Shown one piece after another: positions 1 to 4,796 of a stretch of DNA of 5,076 nt (position 1 is the stretch's first letter; every line of letters starts with the position of its first letter). The translations under genes were made by a program, and so were the position numbers. This DNA is from Lonsdalea quercina subsp. quercina (GTDB lineage: Bacteria; Pseudomonadota; Gammaproteobacteria; Enterobacterales; Enterobacteriaceae), in contig NZ_JIBO01000004.1 of the NCBI RefSeq assembly GCF_000688655.1, positions 42,759 through 47,834 on the forward strand, in the 5' to 3' direction. The notes beneath the pieces were generated by a model. The model was not told where the DNA came from and searched no databases. It saw nothing but the letters and a program-made list of their open reading frames with translations.

Positions 1-60
1 GGAGATCGCGAGCGCCAGCGTTGCGCCGGCCATGCCTCCGCCGACGATCAGGATACTCAT
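1..60 (-). CDS. ubiH: 2-octaprenyl-6-methoxyphenol hydroxylase UbiH, N-terminal fragment
   Basis: Only the first 20 codons are present; the gene runs off the left edge. The visible protein is MSILIVGGGMAGATLALAIS, which holds the beta-strand and glycine-rich GxGxxG turn (GGGMAG, residues 7-12) that binds the ADP part of FAD in class A flavoprotein monooxygenases. It matches the E. coli UbiH N-terminus at nearly every position and is clearly less like its paralogue UbiI. The family hydroxylates the ring of a ubiquinone precursor in the membrane-associated Ubi pathway. The start ATG overlaps the pepP stop as ATGA (57-60), so translation is probably coupled to pepP. The same pepP-ubiH order is known in E. 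coli, where ubiI follows. The catalytic part cannot be judged here. Confidence 0.9.
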   Translation of the reverse strand, partial: MSILIVGGGMAGATLALAIS

Positions 61-1382
61 GAAGCGTTGCTCGCCGCGGCGGCCATCAGCGCTTCGATAT
101 CGTCCGGATCTTTGACCACGCCTGCGGTCAGCACCTCGTTGCCGCTGGCGGTAATGACGATGTCGTCTTCAATACGTATGCCGATGCCGCGGTATTCCGG
201 CGGAACGTCGGCGTCCGGGGCGATATAAAGGCCCGGTTCGACCGTCAGCACCATGCCCGGCGCAAGGATGCGATCGCGATCGCCCGACCCGTAGTCGCCG
301 ACGTCATGGACGTCCAGCCCCAGCCAGTGGCTCAGTCCGTGCATATAGAAGTCGCGATGCGCTTCTGCGGCGTAAAGTTCGTCAATATCGCCTTGCAAAA
401 TACCGAGGTCCAGCAGCCCTTGCAGCATGATGAGGACTACTTCTTCATTCACTTCGCGGATGCTGCGCCCAGGACCGTACAGCTCGATGGCACGTTCTTC
501 GGCGGCAAGTACGATGTTGTAAATCTCGCGCTGGGGCGCCGTGAATTTTCCGTTGACCGGGAAGGTTCGAGTGATATCGCCGGCATATCCTTGATACTCG
601 CAGCCAGCGTCGATCAGCACCAAATCGCCATCCTGCATCTGGCTCTCGTTCTCGGTGTAATGAAGTATGCAGCCGTTTTCACCGCTGCCCACAATCGTGT
701 TGTAAGACGGGTAGCGAGCGCCGTGGCGGGTGAACTCGTAGTGAATTTCCCCTTCCAACTGGTACTCATACAGGCCGGGACGGCAGGTTTGCATTGCCCG
801 GGTATGAGCCAGCGCGGTAATTTCTCCGGCGCGTCGCATCAGGTCGATTTCGACCGGTGACTTGGTCAGGCGCATTTCGTGCACCCATGGGCGCCAGTCC
901 GTGAGCGTCGACGGAGCGGAATAGCCTCTACGGGCGCCCTCGCGCAGTGTTTCCAGCGCGCTGAATACCAGCTTGTCGGCGTAACGGTACTGGCCCTGCG
1001 CGTGGTAAACCACGTCCAGACCGTTCAGCAACAGATGCAGCTGTTCGCCCATTTCGTCAAACGGCAACGCGCGATCCACGCCCAGTCTGGCGGGTGCGGC
1101 ATCTTGTCCCAGACGGCGTCCGAACCAGATCTCGGCGTTGATATCGCGTACCCGGTTGAACAGGACGCTGTGATGATGATTTTCGTCGCTCTTGATCAGC
1201 AACAGCGCGGCTTCTGGTTCATTGAAGCCGGTGAAGTACCAGAAATCGCTGCTTTGCCGATAGGGGTAGTCGCTGTCGGCATTACGTTGCGCTTCGGGGG
1301 CCGCAAAAATAATCGCGGCGCTGGCAGGCGCCATTTTTTCCAGCAGAGCCTGCCGTCGACGGAGATATTCTTGTTGATTCAT
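57..1382 (-). CDS. pepP: Xaa-Pro aminopeptidase (aminopeptidase P II)
   Basis: The product is a 441-residue cytoplasmic metallopeptidase, the same length as E. coli PepP, that removes an N-terminal residue preceding proline. The N-terminal half (about 1-170) is the creatinase-like domain. The C-terminal half is the pita-bread catalytic domain. The dinuclear-metal ligands are all present: Asp in LIDAG (about 258), Asp in GDITRTFP (about 269), His in HGLSHWLG (about 352), Glu in VEPGLY (about 382) and Glu in IRIEDD (about 405). I chose the ATG at 1380-1382 because AGGAG (1389-1393 on this strand) lies 6 nt upstream. The adjacent GTG at 1383-1385 would leave only 3 nt and add one residue. Compared with E. 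coli the N-terminus is three residues shorter, there is a one-residue insertion near DYGSGDRDR, and the tail differs (AAAASNAS). It follows ygfB and overlaps ubiH by 4 nt, so the three look like one operon. Confidence 0.97.
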   Translation of the reverse strand: MNQQEYLRRRQALLEKMAPASAAIIFAAPEAQRNADSDYPYRQSSDFWYFTGFNEPEAALLLIKSDENHHHSVLFNRVRDINAEIWFGRRLGQDAAPARLGVDRALPFDEMGEQLHLLLNGLDVVYHAQGQYRYADKLVFSALETLREGARRGYSAPSTLTDWRPWVHEMRLTKSPVEIDLMRRAGEITALAHTRAMQTCRPGLYEYQLEGEIHYEFTRHGARYPSYNTIVGSGENGCILHYTENESQMQDGDLVLIDAGCEYQGYAGDITRTFPVNGKFTAPQREIYNIVLAAEERAIELYGPGRSIREVNEEVVLIMLQGLLDLGILQGDIDELYAAEAHRDFYMHGLSHWLGLDVHDVGDYGSGDRDRILAPGMVLTVEPGLYIAPDADVPPEYRGIGIRIEDDIVITASGNEVLTAGVVKDPDDIEALMAAAASNAS

Positions 1383-1398
1383 CACCTGCTCCTGAATT

Positions 1399-1417
1399 GT
1401 CAGCGCCGGGCGCTGAC
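1399..1417 (-). repeat. Perfect inverted repeat between ygfB and pepP
   Basis: GTCAGCGCC and GGCGCTGAC form a perfect 9-bp inverted repeat around a single central base. In RNA this would fold as a GC-rich stem of about 7-8 bp with a 3-5 nt loop. It sits in the 57-nt gap between the ygfB stop and the pepP start, and ends 5 nt before the pepP Shine-Dalgarno AGGAG. No run of U follows it on either strand, so it is not a standard intrinsic terminator. It may stabilise or process the ygfB-pepP mRNA or tune pepP translation; that role is inference. Confidence 0.7.
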
Positions 1418-1439
1418 CTGTAAGGCGGATAGCCGAACG

Positions 1440-2021
1440 TTAGTGCAGCGTCGGCTTTTGTTCGGGGGCGGTTACCACCGGATGCGTGAACTCGTTATGA
1501 CACATTATGGCAGCAACCCGCACATATTCGACGACTTCTTCCAGCGACTGGGCCAACTGGTCCTGATCTTCGTCTTCGTCATAGCCCAGTTGAGCGATAT
1601 TGCGCAGATCGTCAATCGCTTCTTTCAATTCGCCCTGCGTTTTATCCAAACGCGGCTGCACCACGCCCAATCCGAGTAGGAAGTGGTTGACCCAGCCTGC
1701 CAGACCGTCGGCGCGTTCGAACACGGTCACGTTATCTTGCGTATCGTCCGGCAGGAACAACTGGAACATGAAGCCTTCATCTTCCAGCGTATCGCGGGTG
1801 ATCTGATAAATTTCCAGCAGCGGCTGCGCCAGCGCCTGGGGGAAAGACAGACCGTCGTTGGTCAGTTCCGACACCAGCGTTTTCCAGCTGTCGTCATGAT
1901 TGCCGCCGCACAACATACCGCTGATTAGGCCGTGCATTTCCGCCGTCGTCAGGGCGACCTGGTGCTGTTGCAGTAGTTGTTCAGTGGCCTCATAGCCAGG
2001 GAGTTTGTTCTCTATAGACAT
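1440..2021 (-). CDS. ygfB: UPF0149 family protein YgfB
   Basis: This 193-residue protein aligns along its whole length with E. coli YgfB. Shared blocks are [14 protein letters not shown] (about 27-40), the FQLFLPDD and [18 protein letters not shown] region in the middle, [17 protein letters not shown] (Asp148-Asp152 starts the acidic stretch) and the tail PEQKPTLH. It is soluble, acidic and probably all-helical, with no signal peptide or membrane segment and no SEC-C zinc motif such as the related YecA carries. The molecular function in enterobacteria is not established. In Pseudomonas aeruginosa the homologue has been described as a repressor affecting the AlpA/ampDh3 pathway and beta-lactam resistance. 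I took the ATG at 2019-2021 (MSIEN) because it matches the E. coli start. An in-frame ATG two codons upstream (2025-2027) is possible. No clear Shine-Dalgarno is visible for either. It is the first gene of the ygfB-pepP-ubiH operon and is divergent from zapA. Confidence 0.95.
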   Translation of the reverse strand: MSIENKLPGYEATEQLLQQHQVALTTAEMHGLISGMLCGGNHDDSWKTLVSELTNDGLSFPQALAQPLLEIYQITRDTLEDEGFMFQLFLPDDTQDNVTVFERADGLAGWVNHFLLGLGVVQPRLDKTQGELKEAIDDLRNIAQLGYDEDEDQDQLAQSLEEVVEYVRVAAIMCHNEFTHPVVTAPEQKPTLH

Positions 2022-2092
2022 GCGCATTCATCGTCGTTGCGGGGAGTTCGTGTTATGCTACCACCAAGCTCCGTTGCTATACCAGAAAGGGC

Positions 2093-2121
2093 TTGTATCT
2101 TCTATTTGGGGTATATATAGT
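2093..2121 (+). promoter_or_regulatory. Candidate sigma70-type promoter for zapA
   Basis: TTGTAT (2093-2098) and TATAGT (2116-2121) are separated by 17 bp. The -10 matches the consensus at 5 of 6 positions and the -35 only at the TTG. The region is AT-rich (a GTATATATAG block at 2111-2120) in an otherwise GC-rich gap. The predicted start near 2128 would give a zapA leader of about 83 nt. This is the best candidate by eye. I found no equally good promoter facing ygfB, which must also start from this gap. Confidence 0.4.
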
Positions 2122-2122
2122 A

Positions 2123-2183
2123 GCGCCCGCTTTTTTACCTGGACGGGCTGCCAGGCAGCGCTAGGTAAAACCTGCGCGGGCGC
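2123..2183. repeat. Nested inverted repeat in the zapA upstream region
   Basis: Three nested perfect arms are visible. The outer arms are GCGCCCGC (2123-2130) and GCGGGCGC (2176-2183). The middle arms are TTTTACCT (2133-2140) and AGGTAAAA (2163-2170). The inner hairpin is GCTGC (2147-2151) and GCAGC (2155-2159) with a CAG loop. The asymmetric bulges are TT on one side and CCTGC on the other. It ends 16 nt before the zapA Shine-Dalgarno (AGGA, 2200-2203). No U-tract follows it, so it is not an intrinsic terminator. If transcription starts near 2128, the middle and inner stems lie in the zapA leader, but most of the outer left arm does not. The outer palindrome could instead work as DNA. Confidence 0.65.
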
Positions 2184-2210
2184 GAAACGACACAAGGGCA
2201 GGAAGGTGGC

Positions 2211-2540
2211 ATGTCTGCACAACCGGTAGATATTCAAATTTTTGGCCGTTCGTTAAGAGTCAATTGTCCGCCAGAACAACAGGATGCGTTGAATCAGGCT
2301 GCGGAAGATCTTAACCAGCGGTTGCAAGATCTCAAAGTTCGCACTAGAGTCACAAACACAGAGCAACTGGTCTTTATCGCCGCGCTCAATGTGTGCCATG
2401 AGCTGGCGCAGGAACGGACAAAAACCCGTGACTATGCCTCCAATATGGAACAACGAATTCGCATGCTGCAGCAGACCATCGAACAGGCGCTGTTGGAGCA
2501 AGGCCGTATCACCGACCATCAGGATGCCCAGTTTGAATGA
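2211..2540 (+). CDS. zapA: Cell division protein ZapA
   Basis: The 109-residue product has the same length as E. coli ZapA and is nearly identical to it. ZapA is a small cytoplasmic protein that binds FtsZ, cross-links protofilaments and, with ZapB, stabilises the Z-ring at midcell. The N-terminal part (about 1-45: [20 protein letters not shown], then [15 protein letters not shown]) is the beta-strand/helix head that dimerises and contacts FtsZ. From about residue 50 to the end the helix continues into a coiled coil (heptad-like hydrophobics through [16 protein letters not shown] and [19 protein letters not shown]) that forms the anti-parallel tetramer. AGGA at 2200-2203 lies 7 nt before the ATG, supporting this start. 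It is divergent from ygfB and is followed after 85 nt by the 6S RNA gene, an arrangement shared with E. coli. No terminator is visible after the stop codon. Confidence 0.98.
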   Translation: MSAQPVDIQIFGRSLRVNCPPEQQDALNQAAEDLNQRLQDLKVRTRVTNTEQLVFIAALNVCHELAQERTKTRDYASNMEQRIRMLQQTIEQALLEQGRITDHQDAQFE

Positions 2541-2584
2541 GCGCGCATTTTGGTAAAAAAGGTCGTGGATTTCGGGTAACAAAA

Positions 2585-2612
2585 CGCTGTTAGACATGTT
2601 AGGGTAACAGCG
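2585..2612. repeat. Perfect 8-bp inverted repeat upstream of 6S RNA
   Basis: CGCTGTTA (2585-2592) and TAACAGCG (2605-2612) are perfect inverted arms with a 12-nt spacer. The centre lies about 27 nt before the mature 6S 5' end, that is, within the expected promoter. The motif GGGTAACA also occurs as a direct repeat at 2574-2581 and 2602-2609, and a further TGTTA at 2597-2601 adds to the cluster. The symmetry and position suggest a protein-binding site overlapping the ssrS promoter. No U-run follows, so a zapA terminator is unlikely. Confidence 0.5.
2597..2605 (+). promoter_or_regulatory. Possible extended -10 element for ssrS
   Basis: TGtTAGGGT has the TG-n-hexamer form of an extended -10 element and would start RNA near 2612, about 14 nt before the mature 6S end. 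In E. coli the P1 precursor begins about 9 nt upstream of the mature end and is trimmed, so TAACAG (2605-2610) is a rival -10. No convincing -35 is seen for either. This is a positional guess. Confidence 0.22.
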
Positions 2613-2625
2613 AGTAACGAATAAA

Positions 2626-2807
2626 ATTTCTCTGAGATGTTTGCCAGCGGGCCAGTCCCCTGAGCCGATATTTACAACCAACAGAATGTTATGCTTGTGG
2701 TTGGTGCGCATGCTCGGTCCGTCCGAGAAGCCTAAAAACTGCGACGTGACGTTCACCTTGAACCAAGGGTTCAAGGGTTACAGCCTGCGGCGGCATCTCG
2801 GAGATTC
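2626..2807 (+). ncRNA. ssrS: 6S RNA
   Basis: This is the 182-nt gene for 6S RNA, which mimics an open promoter, binds sigma70-RNA polymerase and lowers housekeeping transcription in stationary phase. It matches the E. coli RNA through most of its length. The terminal stem is formed by ATTTCTCTGAGATG (2626-2639) and CATCTCGGAGATTC (2794-2807). The 5' side of the central bubble holds GGGCCAGTCCCCTGAGCCG, and the 3' side holds GCATGCTCGGTCCGTCCGAG, ACCTTGAACCAAGGGTTCAA and CAGCCTGCGGCGG. With 2626 as base 1, base 44 is the U at 2669, the expected pRNA start, so the 5' end is well fixed. The apical part (about 2674-2705) differs from E. coli but keeps a stem, ACCAAC (2677-2682) with GTTGGT (2700-2705). 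It sits between zapA and fau as in E. coli. The mature 3' end could be off by a base or so. Confidence 0.98.
2650..2669 (+). other. pRNA template within 6S RNA
   Basis: The segment GGCCAGTCCCCTGAGCCGAT is the complement of the E. coli product RNA (pRNA) start AUCGGCUCAGG. Polymerase bound to 6S RNA initiates at its last base (2669, 6S position 44) and copies leftward, which releases the enzyme on outgrowth. Its full conservation here implies that the release mechanism is intact. Confidence 0.8.
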
Positions 2808-2847
2808 CTTCCTCTTTATATCCTTTTCCTACAGGCTGATAACCGAT

Positions 2848-3465
2848 ATGCAGACGACCGATTCTTCTGCCGATCTCTCCGCCGATCTTGACCGTCAAAC
2901 TCTCCGCCAGCGTATACGCCAACGGCGCCGGGCGCTCAGTGCCGAACAGCAGGCGAGCTTTTCTCAACAGGCGGCGCAACGCATTATCGCTCACCCTCGC
3001 ATTCAGCAGGCCCGACATGTGGCGGCGTATCTCTCATTTGACGGCGAGCTGGATACCGCTCCGTTAATTGTCGCGCTCTGGCGGCTGGGCAAACAGGTCT
3101 ACCTGCCGGTTCTGCATCCGTTCAGCGCCGGTCAGCTGCTGTTTCTGCGCTATGAACGTGACACGGAGCTGACGCTCAACCGGCTGAATATCTTGCAGCC
3201 CCGATTAGACGTGCGTCAGGTGCTGCCGACTGACCAGCTCGATATCCTGTTTACGCCGCTGGTGGCGTTTGACGACCGGGGACAACGACTGGGGATGGGG
3301 GGCGGATTTTACGATCGTACGCTGGAACATTGGCAGGAGCGCGGGCCTTATCCGATGGGTCTGGCTCATGATTGCCAGCAGGTTGAGCGGGTGCCGGCCG
3401 CCCACTGGGACGTACCGCTGCCGGAAATCCTCACGCCGTCCCGTGAATGGCGGTGGCCGGCGTGA
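2848..3465 (+). CDS. fau: 5-formyltetrahydrofolate cyclo-ligase
   Basis: The 205-residue product (also called YgfA or MTHFS) uses ATP to convert 5-formyl-THF into 5,10-methenyl-THF in the cytoplasm. This recycles a folate form that inhibits folate enzymes. In E. coli, fau is transcribed with the upstream 6S RNA and has been linked to persister formation. Visible family motifs are the basic N-terminal helix RQRIRQRRRAL (about 20-30), YLSFDGELDT, YLPVLHPFSAG, the ATP/folate loop GMGGGFYDR (149-157) and the C-terminal DVPLPEILTPSREW. The E. coli protein is often annotated from a Met aligned with Arg22 here, but that codon is CGT and no ATG, GTG or TTG lies near it. The ATG at 2848 is therefore the supported start. 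Its Shine-Dalgarno is weak (AGG about 12 nt away). The gene begins 40 nt after 6S RNA and its stop is 12 nt from the convergent nadR stop. Confidence 0.95.
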   Translation: MQTTDSSADLSADLDRQTLRQRIRQRRRALSAEQQASFSQQAAQRIIAHPRIQQARHVAAYLSFDGELDTAPLIVALWRLGKQVYLPVLHPFSAGQLLFLRYERDTELTLNRLNILQPRLDVRQVLPTDQLDILFTPLVAFDDRGQRLGMGGGFYDRTLEHWQERGPYPMGLAHDCQQVERVPAAHWDVPLPEILTPSREWRWPA

Positions 3466-3477
3466 AGCGTGCTTGGT

Positions 3478-4722
3478 TTAGTTTATGCTGCGACCGTCAT
3501 GTCCCAGCATGTTCTGAACCAGCTCCACGCAGCGCAGAAAGCGACTGTCGTAGTCTGATTCGGTGACATAGACATAGTCGACGTTATTTTGCGCCAGCAT
3601 CTCTTTCAGGAGGTTTTGGAATTCCGAGCGGTCCGCTGTGCTGCCCAGGCTTCTCAGACCGTCCGCCACCCATGGCGTGTTGTTTTCCAGCAAAATCACC
3701 AGATCGAAGCGGTACTCCTCAATCAGCGCCTGCACGAACGGGTGCTCGCGCCCTTCATATTTTTTACAAAAGGCCTGCGTGGTGATGAAATCGGTATCGA
3801 TAAACGCCACTTTATTGGCATATTTCACTGAAAAATCAATGTACTTAGCCTGTCCAAGCGCGATTTTGTCGTAATCGGAATATTGCAATGCCATTTCGTC
3901 GCCGCCCAGATGTGAAAACACGTAGTCACGACCGTATTCCCAGGCGCTGGTGGTGTTGAAGATATTGGACAACTTATTGACCAGCGTCGATTTTCCGCTG
4001 GACTCGCCCCCCAGAATCGCGACGGTGCGCACGAAGAAGGGTTTCACTTCCGTAGGAATATATTCCCAGTAACGGAACGGGTTCTGGCGGATCTGCGAGC
4101 CGCTGATATTCATAAACGAGCGCTTTGGGTCGACCAACACGGCGTCAATCCCCAGATGTGGTGCGTACTGTGGCGCATCCTGCTCTTCGCTGGTGTAGAC
4201 GAAGTTGGGTTCGATGCCTTTTTCCGCCATGAAATTTTTAATGCCCTGGCTCCAAACGTCCCAGCCGTGCGGGTAGGGTTCCATGCCTTCTTCGTTAAAG
4301 GCGTGAATATGAATATTTTTCTGATACTTAAAGGTTTGCAGTAGCCAGCGCAAGCGGTCGCTGACGGTCGGCTGCTGCGACATGGAGCTGTGCTCGAAGA
4401 GGGTGCGGTCCCTTTCCTCGTCAAATCCCATGATGACATGCAGTTCATCCACCTGGCTGCAGGCGCGCTGGATGAGATAGATGTGGCCGGTATGCAGTGG
4501 GTAAAATTTACCGAACACGACCCCAATGCTTTTCTGGTGGTAGGGGAACTCCAGCCCCAGGAATCGATGCAGCGCTTCCAGCTTCTGCGCGCTGGGGCTT
4601 TTGATTTTGGCGTTCAGCAGTTGGCTAAGGTAGCCTTTCGTCATCCCGGTGGCGTCGGCAACCTGCTGTAAGGTACAGCCCTGTTGCCTGATAGCCGATT
4701 TGAGGTAATCGAATGGTGACAT
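3478..4722 (-). CDS. nadR: Trifunctional NAD repressor / NMN adenylyltransferase / ribosylnicotinamide kinase NadR
   Basis: The 414-residue product is close to E. coli NadR (about 410). The N-terminal helix-turn-helix (about 16-40, CTLQQVADATGMTKGYLSQLL) binds NadR boxes of NAD genes. The middle domain (about 64-225) is a nucleotidyltransferase with GKFYPLHTGH (71-80, the HxGH motif) and ISGSQIR (206-212). The C-terminal domain is the ribosylnicotinamide kinase with Walker A GGESSGKST (238-246) and the IDTDF strand. All catalytic signatures are intact. Together these give an NAD-sensing repressor that also makes NMN from nicotinamide riboside; in enteric bacteria the adenylyltransferase activity is known to be weak. 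I chose ATG 4720-4722 because it matches the family start and AAGGAG (4732-4737) lies 9 nt upstream. A TTG at 4753-4755 would add 11 residues encoded by the operator and is unlikely. radA lies 74 bp upstream on the same strand, as in E. coli, and fau converges from the other side. Confidence 0.97.
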   Translation of the reverse strand: MSPFDYLKSAIRQQGCTLQQVADATGMTKGYLSQLLNAKIKSPSAQKLEALHRFLGLEFPYHQKSIGVVFGKFYPLHTGHIYLIQRACSQVDELHVIMGFDEERDRTLFEHSSMSQQPTVSDRLRWLLQTFKYQKNIHIHAFNEEGMEPYPHGWDVWSQGIKNFMAEKGIEPNFVYTSEEQDAPQYAPHLGIDAVLVDPKRSFMNISGSQIRQNPFRYWEYIPTEVKPFFVRTVAILGGESSGKSTLVNKLSNIFNTTSAWEYGRDYVFSHLGGDEMALQYSDYDKIALGQAKYIDFSVKYANKVAFIDTDFITTQAFCKKYEGREHPFVQALIEEYRFDLVILLENNTPWVADGLRSLGSTADRSEFQNLLKEMLAQNNVDYVYVTESDYDSRFLRCVELVQNMLGHDGRSIN

Positions 4723-4736
4723 GATCCGGCGCTCCT

Positions 4737-4754
4737 TGTTTAGCTTACTAAACA
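4737..4754. promoter_or_regulatory. NadR box (operator) upstream of nadR
   Basis: TGTTTA-GCTTAC-TAAACA matches the known enterobacterial NadR box TGTTTA-N6-TAAACA at every defined position, and the symmetry extends to 7-bp arms (TGTTTAG/CTAAACA) around CTTA. It lies 14 nt upstream of the nadR start codon and shares one base with the Shine-Dalgarno. A TATTTT on the minus strand (4754-4759) could be the -10, with a poor TTGGAT (4779-4784) 19 bp further away, which would put the start point inside the operator. Bound NadR would then block initiation. It could also block read-through from radA. Autorepression by NAD level is the inference. Confidence 0.85.
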
Positions 4755-4796
4755 AAATACCACAGTGGCCGGGTCAGAATCCAAAGCTATCTGCCG

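Noticed and set aside
270..283. GCGATCGCGATCGC palindrome inside pepP
   Set aside because: It encodes part of the loop GDRDR next to a one-residue insertion relative to E. coli. A single copy in coding sequence is most simply explained by codon use.
306..860. Long plus-strand open frame opposite pepP
   Set aside because: It is antisense to a fully conserved pepP, shows no recognisable family and no Shine-Dalgarno, and is explained by codon bias of the real gene.
879..1679. Long plus-strand open frame across pepP and the end of ygfB
   Set aside because: It is antisense to two conserved genes and their gap, and its product resembles no known protein. It is a shadow frame.
2028..2122. A promoter for ygfB on the minus strand
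   Set aside because: TATAGC with TAGAAG 17 bp upstream, and the TATATA block, were considered. Neither has both a good -10 and a good -35, so no specific site is called, although one must exist nearby.
2005..2229. Small plus-strand open frame in the ygfB-zapA gap
   Set aside because: It overlaps ygfB, the candidate promoter and the inverted repeat, and runs out of frame into zapA. There is no ribosome binding site or conservation I recognise.
2253..2774. Minus-strand open frame opposite zapA and 6S RNA
   Set aside because: It lies opposite a conserved coding gene and a conserved structural RNA; the protein has no recognisable domain.
2641..2847. Upstream extension of the fau frame from a TTG through 6S RNA
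   Set aside because: The extension would translate most of the 6S RNA. The ATG at 2848 already includes all of the conserved protein.
4723..4755. TTG start giving an 11-residue longer NadR
   Set aside because: The extra residues are encoded by the NadR box and Shine-Dalgarno. The family begins at MSPFDYL, which has a well-placed AAGGAG.
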